Positions 1-8,028 are shown, numbered from the stretch's first letter. The stretch: 12,318 nt of DNA from Streptococcus mitis (GCF_023109105.1 NZ_JALDTZ010000024.1:1-12318), one strand, 5' to 3'. Notes: generated by a model from the sequence alone, not told the origin. Numbers and translations are program-made.

Positions 1-29
1 TAATTCCACCATAAAAATCCGTTTTAGAC

Positions 30-62
30 TAACTTCCACTTTGGTCAGACAAGTGGAAGTTA
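30..62. repeat. Perfect 12-bp inverted repeat with 9-nt loop upstream of mecA
   Basis: Arms TAACTTCCACTT (30-41) and AAGTGGAAGTTA (51-62) are exact reverse complements around a 9-nt loop. No T-run follows on either strand, so it does not read as a standard intrinsic terminator. It ends about 50 bp before the mecA -35 box. It could be an operator, a small mobile-repeat remnant, or the stem of a terminator for a gene left of the window. The identity is not known to me. Confidence 0.6.
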
Positions 63-112
63 CTCTGAGAAGTTACCCTAGGGAAATTCTAGCCTGATAT
101 AGGAGCCTTCTT

Positions 113-141
113 TTGATAAAATCGTAAAAATCTAGTATAAT
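113..141 (+). promoter_or_regulatory. Sigma-70 promoter of mecA
   Basis: TTGATA (113-118) and TATAAT (136-141) are separated by 17 bp, close to the consensus for the main sigma factor. Transcription would start near 148, giving a leader of about 25 nt that carries the GAGG ribosome binding site at 160-163. Confidence 0.85.
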
Positions 142-172
142 AGATAGAACTGAAAGTATGAGGTTACTAGCA

Positions 173-904
173 ATGAAAATGAAACAAATTAGTGATACAA
201 CTTTGAAAATCACGATGTCTTTAGAGGATTTGATGGATCGTGGCATGGAGATTGCTGACTTTCTTGTTCCTCAAGAAAAAACAGAAGAATTCTTTTATGC
301 TATCTTGGATGAATTAGAGATGCCTGAGAGCTTTTTGGATACAGGCATGTTGAGCTTCCGTGTGACTCCAAAACCGGATAAGGTCGATGTCTTTGTAACC
401 AAATCAAAGATTGACCAAAATCTAGATTTTGAAGACTTATCGGATTTACCAGATATGGAAGAATTGGCTCAAATGTCGCCAGATGAATTTATCAAAACCT
501 TGGAAAAAAGCATCGCAGACAAAACTAAGGATGATATCGAAGCGATTCAATCTCTAGAGCAAGTCGAAGCCAAGGAAGAAGAGCAGGCTGAACAAGAAGT
601 TGAGAGCAAAAAAGAGCCCTACATCTACTACATCCTTTCTTTTGCTAAGTTAGCTGACTTGGTGGCTTTTGCCAAGACAGTGACTTTTGAGATGGAAACT
701 TCTGAACTCTACAAGATGAATGAGCGCTATTATTTGACCATTTTAGTGGATATTGAAAATCATCCAAGTCCATATCCAGCTTGGCTCTTGGCTCGTATGC
801 GCGAGTTTGCGGAAGATAGTGACATCAGTCGCTCAGTCTTGCAAGAGTATGGCCAAGCCTTGCTGAATCACGATGCAGTGATTAATCTACAAAAGATTGG
901 ATAA
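173..904 (+). CDS. mecA: Adaptor protein MecA
   Basis: MecA is a cytoplasmic adaptor that delivers substrates to the ClpC-ClpP protease. In pneumococcus it is linked to turnover of the competence sigma factor ComX and its partner ComW (family knowledge). The 243-residue product has the family layout: an N-terminal substrate-recognition domain (about 1-80), a low-complexity acidic linker (about 82-148, including KEEEQAEQEVESKKE), and a C-terminal ClpC-binding domain (about 149-243, from YIYYILSFAKLADLVAFAK). I chose the ATG at 173 because GAGG at 160-163 lies 9 nt upstream and the protein then begins MKMKQISDTTL as in other streptococcal MecA. An ATG at 158 would add five residues but overlaps that ribosome binding site. 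The gene has its own promoter and terminator and so looks monocistronic. Confidence 0.95.
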   Translation: MKMKQISDTTLKITMSLEDLMDRGMEIADFLVPQEKTEEFFYAILDELEMPESFLDTGMLSFRVTPKPDKVDVFVTKSKIDQNLDFEDLSDLPDMEELAQMSPDEFIKTLEKSIADKTKDDIEAIQSLEQVEAKEEEQAEQEVESKKEPYIYYILSFAKLADLVAFAKTVTFEMETSELYKMNERYYLTILVDIENHPSPYPAWLLARMREFAEDSDISRSVLQEYGQALLNHDAVINLQKIG

Positions 905-936
905 TCCTTTCTGGAAAGTTATTTCTAGATTTTAAG

Positions 937-968
937 AAGAGCGAATCGTCTGATTCGTTTTTTCTTTT
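937..968 (+). terminator. Rho-independent terminator of mecA
   Basis: The stem CGAATC (942-947) / GATTCG (952-957) has a 4-nt loop and is followed by a run of six T from 958, then C and more T. Flanking A-rich sequence on the left can extend the stem with A-U and G-U pairs. It lies 33 nt after the mecA stop codon. Confidence 0.85.
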
Positions 969-999
969 CTAGACTGAAATAGTGATTTACTATAATAGG

Positions 1000-1014
1000 A
1001 ATTTTCACAAAATT
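1000..1014. promoter_or_regulatory. Candidate CodY-binding box at the hom promoter
   Basis: AATTTTCACAAAATT differs at one position from the published CodY consensus AATTTTCWGAAAATT (low-GC Gram-positives). It sits inside a perfect 7-bp palindrome (999-1005 / 1009-1015). It lies immediately upstream of the extended -10 element of hom, where bound CodY would block RNA polymerase. CodY responds to branched-chain amino acids and represses amino acid synthesis genes, which fits hom-thrB. Binding itself is inference. Confidence 0.6.
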
Positions 1015-1015
1015 C

Positions 1016-1024
1016 TGTTATAAT
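1016..1024 (+). promoter_or_regulatory. Extended -10 promoter of hom-thrB
   Basis: TGTTATAAT (TG at 1016-1017, TATAAT at 1019-1024) is an extended -10 element. No good -35 box lies at the usual spacing, as expected for this promoter class. Transcription would start near 1031, leaving a 25-nt leader with AGGAG at 1045-1049. A second TATAAT at 991-996 could serve an alternative start but lacks a convincing -35 box. Confidence 0.7.
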
Positions 1025-1055
1025 GGCTATATTAGAAAATTTCGAGGAGACTAAC

Positions 1056-2342
1056 ATGACAGTTAAAATTGCTTTACTAGGATTTGGTACCGTTGCAAGT
1101 GGTGTGCCTTTCCTCCTAAAGGAAAATGGAGAAAAAATCAATCAATCAGCACATTCAGATATTGAAGTTGCTAAGGTATTGGTTAAGGATGAAGATGAAA
1201 AAAATCGCTTGCTTGCTGCAGGGAATGACTTTAACTTTGTAACCAATGTGGATGATATTTTATCAGATCAAGACATTACCATCGTAGTGGAATTGATGGG
1301 ACGTATTGAACCTGCTAAGACCTTTATCACTCGTGCTTTGGAAGCTGGAAAGCATGTTGTTACTGCTAACAAGGACCTTTTGGCTGTCCATGGTGCAGAG
1401 TTGCTAGAAATTGCTAAAGCGAACAAGGTAGCACTTTACTACGAGGCAGCAGTAGCTGGTGGGATTCCAATTCTTCGTACGTTGGCAAATTCCTTGGCTT
1501 CTGATAAAATCACGCGCGTGCTTGGAGTAGTCAACGGAACTTCCAACTTCATGATGACCAAGATGGTAGAAGAAGGCTGGTCTTATGATGATGCTCTTGC
1601 GGAAGCGCAAAGACTTGGTTTTGCAGAAAGCGACCCGACAAATGACGTAGATGGGATTGATGCAGCCTACAAGATGGTTATTTTGAGCCAATTTGCTTTT
1701 GGCATGAAGGTTGCCTTTGACGATGTAGCCCACAAGGGAATCCGCAACATCACACCAGAAGACGTAGCTGTAGCCCAAGAGCTTGGTTATGTAGTGAAAT
1801 TGGTTGGTTCTATCGAGGAAACTCCTTCAGGTATTGCCGCAGAAGTAACTCCAACCTTCCTTCCTAAAGCGCACCCACTTGCTAGTGTGAATGGAGTAAT
1901 GAACGCTGTCTTTGTAGAATCTATCGGTATCGGTGAGTCTATGTACTACGGACCAGGTGCGGGCCAAAAACCAACTGCAACAAGTGTTGTGGCCGATATT
2001 GTTCGTATCGTTCGCCGCTTGAATGATGGGACCATTGGCAAAGACTTCAATGAATATAGCCGTGACTTGGTCTTGGCTAATCCAGAAGATGTTAAATCAA
2101 ACTACTACTTCTCAATCTTGGCTCCAGACTCAAAAGGTCAGGTTTTGAAGTTGGCTGAAATCTTTAATGCTCAAGATATTTCCTTCAAGCAAATCCTCCA
2201 AGATGGAAAAGAAGGTGACAAGGCGCGTGTTGTGATCATTACACACAAGATTAATAAAGCCCAGCTTGAAAATGTCTCAGCTGAATTGAAGAAGGTTTCA
2301 GAATTCGACCTCTTGAATACCTTCAAGGTGCTAGGAGAATAA
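1056..2342 (+). CDS. hom: Homoserine dehydrogenase
   Basis: This enzyme makes homoserine from aspartate semialdehyde with NAD(P)H, at the branch to threonine and methionine. The 428-residue protein has an N-terminal Rossmann fold with GFGTVASG (9-16), the cofactor and catalytic stretch TANKDL (103-108), NGTSNF (160-165), the substrate-binding motif [16 protein letters not shown] (191-206), and a C-terminal ACT-like regulatory domain (about 348-428). It is the single-function form, not fused to aspartokinase. The start at 1056 has AGGAG six nt upstream and gives the normal N-terminus [11 protein letters not shown]. An in-frame ATG at 1023 lies inside the -10 box and cannot be the start. The stop is one base before the thrB start, so the two genes are probably translationally coupled. 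Confidence 0.97.
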   Translation: MTVKIALLGFGTVASGVPFLLKENGEKINQSAHSDIEVAKVLVKDEDEKNRLLAAGNDFNFVTNVDDILSDQDITIVVELMGRIEPAKTFITRALEAGKHVVTANKDLLAVHGAELLEIAKANKVALYYEAAVAGGIPILRTLANSLASDKITRVLGVVNGTSNFMMTKMVEEGWSYDDALAEAQRLGFAESDPTNDVDGIDAAYKMVILSQFAFGMKVAFDDVAHKGIRNITPEDVAVAQELGYVVKLVGSIEETPSGIAAEVTPTFLPKAHPLASVNGVMNAVFVESIGIGESMYYGPGAGQKPTATSVVADIVRIVRRLNDGTIGKDFNEYSRDLVLANPEDVKSNYYFSILAPDSKGQVLKLAEIFNAQDISFKQILQDGKEGDKARVVIITHKINKAQLENVSAELKKVSEFDLLNTFKVLGE

Positions 2343-2343
2343 G

Positions 2344-3213
2344 ATGAAGATTATTGTACCTGCAACCAGTGCCAATATCGGGCCAGGTTTTGACTCGGTC
2401 GGTGTAGCTGTATCCAAGTATCTTCAAATTGAGGTCTGCGAAGAACGGGAAGAATGGTTGATTGAACACCAGATTGGCAAATGGATTCCACATGACGAGC
2501 GTAATCTCTTGCTCAAAATTGCCTTGCAAATTGTACCAGACTTGCAACCAAGACGTTTGAAAATGACCAGTGATGTTCCTTTGGCGCGTGGTTTGGGTTC
2601 TTCTAGCTCGGTTATTGTTGCTGGGATTGAACTAGCCAACCAACTGGGTCAGCTCAACTTGTCAGACCATGAAAAATTGCAGTTAGCGACCAAGATTGAA
2701 GGACATCCTGATAATGTGGCCCCAGCTATTTATGGTAATCTCGTTATTGCAAGTTCTGTTGATGAACAAGTTTCAGCTATCGTAGCAGACTTCCCTGAGT
2801 GTGATTTCCTAGCCTACATTCCCAACTATGAATTGCGTACTCGAGACAGCCGTGGTGTCTTGCCTAAAAAATTGTCCTATAAGGAAGCTGTTGCAGCTAG
2901 TTCTATCGCTAATGTGGCGGTTGCGGCCTTGTTAGCAGGAGACATGGTGACAGCTGGGCAAGCAATCGAGGGAGATCTCTTCCACGAGCGCTATCGTCAG
3001 GACTTGGTGAGAGAATTTGCGACTATTAAACGAGTAGCCAAAGAAAATGGTGCTTATGCAACCTACCTCTCTGGTGCTGGGCCGACAGTTATGGTCTTGG
3101 CTTCTCATGACAAGATGCCAACGATTAAGGCAGAATTAGAAAAGCAACCTTTCAAAGGAAAACTTCATGACTTGAAAGTTGATACCCAAGGTGTCCGTGT
3201 AGAAGCAAAATAA
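2344..3213 (+). CDS. thrB: Homoserine kinase
   Basis: ThrB phosphorylates homoserine with ATP, the step before threonine synthase. The 289-residue protein is a GHMP-family kinase: N-terminal motif [13 protein letters not shown] (5-17), the ATP-binding loop [11 protein letters not shown] (79-89), and the C-terminal glycine-rich motif YLSGAGPT in the last quarter. Its length is typical. The ribosome binding site AGGAG (2333-2337) is inside the last codons of hom and the ATG follows the hom stop after one base, so expression depends on hom. The threonine synthase gene is not in this window. The likely CodY box ahead of hom would control both genes. Confidence 0.97.
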   Translation: MKIIVPATSANIGPGFDSVGVAVSKYLQIEVCEEREEWLIEHQIGKWIPHDERNLLLKIALQIVPDLQPRRLKMTSDVPLARGLGSSSSVIVAGIELANQLGQLNLSDHEKLQLATKIEGHPDNVAPAIYGNLVIASSVDEQVSAIVADFPECDFLAYIPNYELRTRDSRGVLPKKLSYKEAVAASSIANVAVAALLAGDMVTAGQAIEGDLFHERYRQDLVREFATIKRVAKENGAYATYLSGAGPTVMVLASHDKMPTIKAELEKQPFKGKLHDLKVDTQGVRVEAK

Positions 3214-3222
3214 AGAATAGAT

Positions 3223-3269
3223 GATAGGATGGGGAAACTCTTGACCAGAGGGCTTCCTATCCTTTTTTT
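3223..3269 (+). terminator. Terminator after hom-thrB
   Basis: Outer stem GATAGGA (3223-3229) pairs with TCCTATC (3255-3261) and is followed by CTTTTTTT. The interior can form a second short stem, CTCT (3239-3242 region) with AGAG (3247-3250), so this is a long hairpin with an internal loop. It separates the threonine operon from msrAB. Confidence 0.8.
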
Positions 3270-3311
3270 GAAAAGAAGTCTAGTTACAAACTGGATAAAG
3301 GAGAAACGAAG

Positions 3312-4250
3312 ATGGCAGAAATTTATCTAGCAGGTGGTTGTTTTTGGGGTTTAGAGGAATATTTTTCCCGTATTTCTGGAGTCCTTGCAACCAGTGTAGG
3401 CTACGCTAATGGACAAGTCGAAACGACCAATTATCAGTTGCTCAAGGAAACAGATCATGCAGAAACGGTACAAGTTATTTACGATGAGAAGGAAGTGTCA
3501 CTCAGAGAAATTTTGCTCTATTATTTCCGAGTTATCGATCCTTTGTCAATCAATCAACAAGGGAATGACCGTGGTCGCCAATATCGAACTGGGATTTATT
3601 ACCAAGATCAAGTAGACTTGCCAGCTATCTACACAGTGGTGCAGGAGCAGGAACGCATGCTTGGTCGCAAGATTGCAGTAGAGGTGGAGAAACTTCGCCA
3701 CTACATTTTAGCTGAAGACTACCACCAAGACTATCTCAAGAAAAATTCTTCTGGTTACTGTCATATCGATGTGACCGATGCTGATAAGCCATTGATTGAT
3801 GCAGCCAACTATGAAAAGCCTAGTCAAGAAGTGTTAAGGAAAAGTTTATCAGAAGAATCCTATCGTGTCACCCAAGAAGCTGCTACAGAGGCTCCATTTA
3901 CCAATGCCTATGACCAAATCTTTGAAGAAGGGATTTATGTAGACATCACGACAGGTGAGCCACTCTTTTTTGCCAAGGATAAGTTTGCCTCAGGATGTGG
4001 TTGGCCAAGTTTTAGCCGTCCCATTTCCAAGGAATTGATTCATTATTACAAGGACATGAGTCATGGAATGGAGCGAATCGAGATTCGTTCTCGGTCAGGC
4101 AATGCTCACTTGGGTCATGTTTTCACAGATGGACCTCGGGAGCTAGGTGGACTTCGATACTGTATTAATTCTGCATCCTTGCGTTTTGTATCCAAGGATG
4201 AGATGGAAGATGCAGGATATGGCTATCTATTGCCTTACTTAAACAAATAA
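3312..4250 (+). CDS. msrAB: Peptide methionine sulfoxide reductase MsrA/MsrB fusion
   Basis: The protein repairs both stereoisomers of oxidised methionine. The 312-residue chain has MsrA first (about 1-160), with the catalytic motif GGCFWG (C10) and a likely resolving cysteine in SSGYCHID (C150). MsrB follows (about 175-312), with SGCGWPSF (C229, recycling) and the catalytic motif [11 protein letters not shown] (C284). The two CxxC zinc-binding pairs found in many MsrB proteins are absent: the first site reads YVDITTGEP and the second [11 protein letters not shown], so this is a zinc-free MsrB. There is no signal peptide or membrane anchor, so it should be cytoplasmic, like the pneumococcal MsrAB2 and unlike the secreted MsrAB1. 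AAAGGAG at 3297-3303 supports the start. I see no convincing promoter; TTGAAA at 3268-3273 has no partner at the right distance. Confidence 0.95.
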   Translation: MAEIYLAGGCFWGLEEYFSRISGVLATSVGYANGQVETTNYQLLKETDHAETVQVIYDEKEVSLREILLYYFRVIDPLSINQQGNDRGRQYRTGIYYQDQVDLPAIYTVVQEQERMLGRKIAVEVEKLRHYILAEDYHQDYLKKNSSGYCHIDVTDADKPLIDAANYEKPSQEVLRKSLSEESYRVTQEAATEAPFTNAYDQIFEEGIYVDITTGEPLFFAKDKFASGCGWPSFSRPISKELIHYYKDMSHGMERIEIRSRSGNAHLGHVFTDGPRELGGLRYCINSASLRFVSKDEMEDAGYGYLLPYLNK

Positions 4251-4491
4251 TACTCTTCGAAAATCTCTTCAAACTACGTCAGCGTTGCCTTGTCGTAGGT
4301 ATAGGTAACTGATTTCGTCAGTTCTATCTGCAACCTCAAAACAGTGTTTTGAGCTGACTTCGTCAGTCTTATCTACAACCTCAAAACAGTGTTTTGAGCT
4401 GACTTCGTCAGTTCTATCTACAACCTCAAAGCAGTGCTTTGAGCAACCTGCGGCTAGCTTCCTAGTTTGCTTTTTGATTTTCATTGAGTAT
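4251..4491. repeat. BOX element, type A-B-B-B-C
   Basis: This is a complete copy of the dispersed pneumococcal BOX repeat. boxA is 4251-4308, three 45-bp boxB units lie at 4309-4353, 4354-4398 and 4399-4443, and boxC is 4444-4490. The ends are imperfect inverted repeats: TACTCTTCGAAAATC (4251-4265) against GATTTTCATTGAGTA (4476-4490), 12 of 15 matching. This is typical of a small non-autonomous mobile repeat. The element starts at the base after the msrAB stop codon and fills nearly all of the otherwise gene-free stretch 4251-4553. BOX elements are known to be highly structured and in some places to alter expression of neighbours. Confidence 0.97.
4309..4443. repeat. Three tandem boxB units (45 bp each)
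   Basis: Each unit holds two hairpins: a short one, CTGAC-TTC-GTCAG, and a larger one with 8-bp arms CTCAAAAC and GTTTTGAG around AGT. Unit 3 carries A to G at 4431 and T to C at 4437, two changes that pair with each other, so the stem is kept. Unit 1 has CTGAT in place of CTGAC, a change that still pairs as G-U in a plus-strand RNA. Unit 2 has CAGTCTT in place of CAGTTCT in the linker. Because 45 is a multiple of three, the units leave a spurious repetitive reading frame open on the minus strand. Confidence 0.95.
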
Positions 4492-4498
4492 AAAACAG

Positions 4499-4525
4499 AG
4501 AGGGTGGGCGCTTCCCACTTTCTTC
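4499..4525 (+). terminator. Probable terminator between the BOX element and the ABC genes
   Basis: AGAGGGTGGG (4499-4508) pairs with CCCACTTTCT (4514-4523) over 10 bp, including two G-U pairs, around a 5-nt loop. The T-tract is short and interrupted, so it may be a weak terminator. It would end msrAB transcripts that run through the BOX element. Confidence 0.6.
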
Positions 4526-4553
4526 ATTTCTAGAATACGAATAGAAGGGATTT

Positions 4554-6278
4554 ATGAAACACCTATTATCTTACTTTAAACCCTACATCAAGGAATCGAT
4601 TTTAGCACCCTTGTTCAAGCTACTAGAAGCTGTGTTTGAGCTCTTAGTTCCCATGGTGATTGCAGGAATTGTTGACCAATCCTTGCCCCAGAAAAATCAA
4701 GGTCATCTCTGGATGCAGATTGGCCTGCTCCATATCTTTGCAGTAATTGGTGTTTTAGTGGCCTTGATAGCTCAGTTTTATTCAGCCAAGGCTGCGGTTG
4801 GGTTTTCCAAAGAACTGACAAACGACCTTTATCGTCATATTCTTTCCTTACCAAAGGATAGCAGAGACCGTTTGACAACTTCTAGCTTGGTGACTCGCTT
4901 GACTTCGGATACCTATCAGATTCAGACTGGTATCAATCAATTTCTGCGCCTCTTTTTACGAGCACCTATTATCGTTTTTGGAGCTATTTTCATGGCCTAT
5001 CGAATCTCAGCTGAGCTGACTTTCTGGTTCTTGGTCATGGTTGTCATTTTGACCCTTGTCATTGTCGGCCTCTCTCGATTGGTCAATCCTCTCTACAGCA
5101 GTCTCAGAAAGAAAACGGACCAGTTGGTTCAGGAAACGCGCCAGCAATTACAAGGCATGCGGGTCATTCGTGCTTTTGGACAAGAAAAACGAGAATTACA
5201 TATTTTTCAAACCCTTAACCAAGTCTATGCTAGATTGCAAGAAAAGACGGGTTTCTGGTCTAGTTTATTAACCCCTCTGACTTATCTGATTGTCAATGGC
5301 ACTCTTCTTGTTATCATCTGGCAGGGCTATATTTCAATTCAAGGAGGGGTACTCAGTCAGGGTGCTCTTATTGCCCTCATCAACTACCTCTTGCAAATTT
5401 TGGTGGAATTGGTTAAGCTCGCCATGCTGATCAATTCTCTTAACCAGTCCTATATCTCAGCCAAGCGAATCGAAGAAGTCTTTGCTGAAGCTCCAGAAGA
5501 TATTCACTCAGAGTTAGAAGAAAAGCAAGCTACCAGTGATCAGGTTTTACAAGTCCAAGAACTGACCTTTACCTATCCTGATGCGGCCCAGCCTTCTCTG
5601 AGAGACATTTCCTTTAATATGAAGCAAGGGCAAAGCCTTGGTATCATTGGGGGAACTGGTTCTGGTAAATCAAGCTTGGTGCAAGTCTTACTTGGACTTT
5701 ACACAGCAGACAAGGGAAGCATTGACCTTTATCGAGATGGACGTAGTCCTCTTAATCTTGAGCAGTGGCGATCCTGGATTGCTTATGTACCCCAAAAAGT
5801 TGAACTCTTTAAGGGAACCATTCGTTTCAACTTGACTCTAGGTTTACATCAAGAAGTAACTGACCAAGAACTTTGGCAGGCCTTGGAAATTGCGCAAGCT
5901 AAGGATTTTGTCAGTGAAAAGGAAGGGCTTTTGGACGCCACTGTTGAGGCAGGAGGTCGAAATTTTTCAGGTGGGCAAAAACAAAGGCTGTCTATTGCAC
6001 GTGCAGTCTTGCGCCAAGCTCCGTTCCTTATCTTAGATGATGCGACCTCGGCCCTCGATACCATCACTGAGTCCAAGCTCTTGAAAGCTATTCGAGAAAA
6101 TCTGCCAAATACGAACTTAATCTTGATTTCTCAACGGACTTCGACACTACAGATGGCTGATCAGATTCTCCTCTTGGAAAAAGGTGAGCTCCTAGCTATT
6201 GGCAAGCACGAGGAATTGATGCAAACTAGTCAAGTTTATCGTGAAATTAATGCATCCCAACATGGAAAGGAGGGCTAG
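4554..6278 (+). CDS. Heterodimeric ABC exporter subunit with degenerate catalytic residues
   Basis: This 574-residue half-transporter has about six membrane segments in residues 15-300 and a C-terminal ATPase domain (about 332-570). Walker A is GGTGSGKS (366-373), the Q-loop is at Q414 and the signature is FSGGQ (471-475). Two key residues differ from the rule: Walker B is LILDD, with D496 in place of the catalytic glutamate, and the switch-loop histidine is Q527 (ISQRTS). These changes are typical of the first subunit of BmrCD/LmrCD/TM287-288-type exporters. It must pair with the product of the next gene, whose start lies one base after this stop. Family members export drugs or lipophilic compounds; the substrate here is unknown. 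The start has AGAAGGGA just upstream. It is not the pneumococcal PatAB locus as far as I can tell from the neighbours. Confidence 0.92.
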   Translation: MKHLLSYFKPYIKESILAPLFKLLEAVFELLVPMVIAGIVDQSLPQKNQGHLWMQIGLLHIFAVIGVLVALIAQFYSAKAAVGFSKELTNDLYRHILSLPKDSRDRLTTSSLVTRLTSDTYQIQTGINQFLRLFLRAPIIVFGAIFMAYRISAELTFWFLVMVVILTLVIVGLSRLVNPLYSSLRKKTDQLVQETRQQLQGMRVIRAFGQEKRELHIFQTLNQVYARLQEKTGFWSSLLTPLTYLIVNGTLLVIIWQGYISIQGGVLSQGALIALINYLLQILVELVKLAMLINSLNQSYISAKRIEEVFAEAPEDIHSELEEKQATSDQVLQVQELTFTYPDAAQPSLRDISFNMKQGQSLGIIGGTGSGKSSLVQVLLGLYTADKGSIDLYRDGRSPLNLEQWRSWIAYVPQKVELFKGTIRFNLTLGLHQEVTDQELWQALEIAQAKDFVSEKEGLLDATVEAGGRNFSGGQKQRLSIARAVLRQAPFLILDDATSALDTITESKLLKAIRENLPNTNLILISQRTSTLQMADQILLLEKGELLAIGKHEELMQTSQVYREINASQHGKEG

Positions 6279-6279
6279 C

Positions 6280-8028
6280 ATGAAACGACAAACTGCAAAC
6301 CAGACGCTCAAACGTTTGGCAAAAGATTTATCAAGCCATCCCTTCCTCCTTTTCCTAGCCTTTCTAGGAACTATTGCCCAAGTCGGCTTATCTATTTATC
6401 TTCCTATCTTGATTGGGCAGGTCATTGACCAAGTACTCGTGGCTGGTTCTTCACCAGTTTTTTGGCAAATTTTTCTCCAGATGATCTTGGTGGTCATAGG
6501 AAATACACTGGTACAATGGGCCAATCCTCTTCTTTATAATCGCCTAATCTTCTCTTATACCAGAGACTTGCGAGAACGAATCATCCATAAACTTCATCGT
6601 TTACCGATTGCTTTTGTGGATCGGCAGGGCAGTGGAGAGATGGTCAGTCGTGTGACTACAGATATAGAACAGTTGGCAGCTGGCTTGACCATGATTTTTA
6701 ACCAATTTTTCATTGGTGTCTTGATGATTTTGGTTAGTATTCTAGCCATGCTCCAAATTCATCTCCTCATGACTACCTTAGTCTTGTTGTTGACGCCACT
6801 GTCTATGGTAATTTCACGTTTTATTGCCAAACGATCCTATCATCTCTTTCAGAAGCAAACAGAGACGAGGGGAATTCAGACTCAGTTGATTGAAGAGTCG
6901 CTTAGTCAGCAGACCATTATCCAGTCCTTCAATGCTCAAACAGAGTTTATCCAAAGACTGCACGAGGCTAATGCCAACTACGCAGGCTATTCTCAGTCAG
7001 CCATCTTTTATTCTTCAACGGTTAATCCTTCGACTCGCTTTGTCAATGCGCTTATTTATGCTCTTCTTGCTGGAGTAGGAGCTTATCGTATCATGATGGG
7101 TTCAACCTTGACCATCGGTCGTTTAGTGACTTTTTTGAACTATGTTCAGCAGTATACCAAGCCCTTTACCGATATTTCTTCAGTTCTAGCCGAGTTGCAA
7201 AGTGCTCTGGCTTGTGCAGAGCGCGTCTATGCTGTCTTAGAAAGTCCTGAGGTGGCTGAAACAGGCAAGGAAGTCTTGACCAGTGACCAGGTTAAGGGAG
7301 CTATTTCCTTTAAGCATGTTTCTTTTGGCTACCATCCAGAAAAAATTTTGATTAAGGATTTGTCTATCGATATCCCAGCTGGTAGCAAGGTGGCCATCGT
7401 TGGTCCGACAGGTGCTGGGAAATCAACTCTTATCAATCTTCTCATGCGTTTTTACCCCATTAACTCAGGAGATATCTTGCTAGATGGTTGTTCCATTTAC
7501 GACTATACCCGAGCATCATTGAGACAGCAGTTTGGGATGGTGCTCCAAGAAACCTGGCTCAAGCAAGGAACTATTCATGACAATATTGCCTTTGGTAACC
7601 CTGATGCCAGTCGGGAGCAAGTGATTGCTGCTGCAAAGGCAGCCAATGCAGACTTTTTCATCCAACAATTACCACAGGGCTATGATACCAAGTTGGAAAA
7701 TGCAGGAGAATCTCTATCTGTAGGGCAAGCCCAGCTCTTGACCATTGCCCGAGTCTTTCTGGCTATTCCCAAGATTCTTATCTTAGATGAAGCGACTTCT
7801 TCCATCGATACACGGACAGAAGTACTGGTTCAGGATGCCTTTGCTAAACTCATGAAGGGGCGCACAAGTTTTATCATTGCCCACCGCTTGTCAACCATTC
7901 AGGATGCGGATTTGATCCTTGTCTTGGTGGATGGTGACATTGTTGAGTATGGGAACCATCAGGACCTTATGGATAGGAAGGGCAAGTATTATCAAATGCA
8001 GCAAGCAGCAGCTTTTAGCTCAGAATAA
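6280..8028 (+). CDS. Heterodimeric ABC exporter subunit with the catalytic glutamate
   Basis: This 582-residue half-transporter has membrane segments within about residues 20-310 and an ATPase domain (about 340-575). Walker A is GPTGAGKS (375-382), the Q-loop Q423, Walker B ILDE (501-504) and the switch histidine H535 (IIAHRLS). Its signature is LSVGQ (479-483) instead of LSGGQ. Combined with the upstream subunit, the site using this Walker A/B and the partner's FSGGQ is fully canonical, and the other site is degenerate on both faces. I chose the ATG at 6280 because AAGGAGG (6267-6273) lies six nt upstream. A GTG at 6241 would add 13 residues but lies inside the preceding gene and upstream of that site. 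Start and stop of the pair are one base apart, so expression is coupled. Confidence 0.93.
   Translation: MKRQTANQTLKRLAKDLSSHPFLLFLAFLGTIAQVGLSIYLPILIGQVIDQVLVAGSSPVFWQIFLQMILVVIGNTLVQWANPLLYNRLIFSYTRDLRERIIHKLHRLPIAFVDRQGSGEMVSRVTTDIEQLAAGLTMIFNQFFIGVLMILVSILAMLQIHLLMTTLVLLLTPLSMVISRFIAKRSYHLFQKQTETRGIQTQLIEESLSQQTIIQSFNAQTEFIQRLHEANANYAGYSQSAIFYSSTVNPSTRFVNALIYALLAGVGAYRIMMGSTLTIGRLVTFLNYVQQYTKPFTDISSVLAELQSALACAERVYAVLESPEVAETGKEVLTSDQVKGAISFKHVSFGYHPEKILIKDLSIDIPAGSKVAIVGPTGAGKSTLINLLMRFYPINSGDILLDGCSIYDYTRASLRQQFGMVLQETWLKQGTIHDNIAFGNPDASREQVIAAAKAANADFFIQQLPQGYDTKLENAGESLSVGQAQLLTIARVFLAIPKILILDEATSSIDTRTEVLVQDAFAKLMKGRTSFIIAHRLSTIQDADLILVLVDGDIVEYGNHQDLMDRKGKYYQMQQAAAFSSE

Noticed and set aside
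1023..1055. Upstream in-frame ATG for hom
   Set aside because: The ATG is part of the -10 hexamer, upstream of the probable transcription start, and AGGAG at 1045-1049 points to 1056.
1025..1055. T-box or other riboswitch ahead of hom
   Set aside because: The predicted leader is only about 25 nt, too short for a riboswitch.
1404..1778. 124-residue minus-strand reading frame inside hom
   Set aside because: It is antisense to a well-conserved enzyme gene, has no recognisable domain and no start signals.
4309..4443. Tandem 45-bp repeats as a possible CRISPR array
   Set aside because: The units are directly adjacent with no unique spacers, and they match the known boxB repeat.
4269..4484. 71-residue minus-strand reading frame with three copies of a SKHCFEV-containing repeat
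   Set aside because: It is the reverse translation of the three 45-bp boxB units; the frame stays open only because 45 is divisible by three. No ribosome binding site or promoter supports it.
4474..4494. Outward promoter made by the boxC end (TATAAA at the junction)
   Set aside because: The nearest -35-like hexamers (TTGATT at 9 bp, TTGCTT at 16 bp) are badly placed or weak, and a hairpin follows at 4499.
6241..6279. GTG start 39 bases before the second ABC gene's ATG
   Set aside because: It overlaps the end of the first ABC gene and lacks its own ribosome binding site; AAGGAGG serves the ATG at 6280.
4554..8028. PatA/PatB fluoroquinolone exporter
   Set aside because: The subunits are of the same general class, but the neighbouring genes differ from the patAB locus as I know it; alignment would be needed to claim identity.
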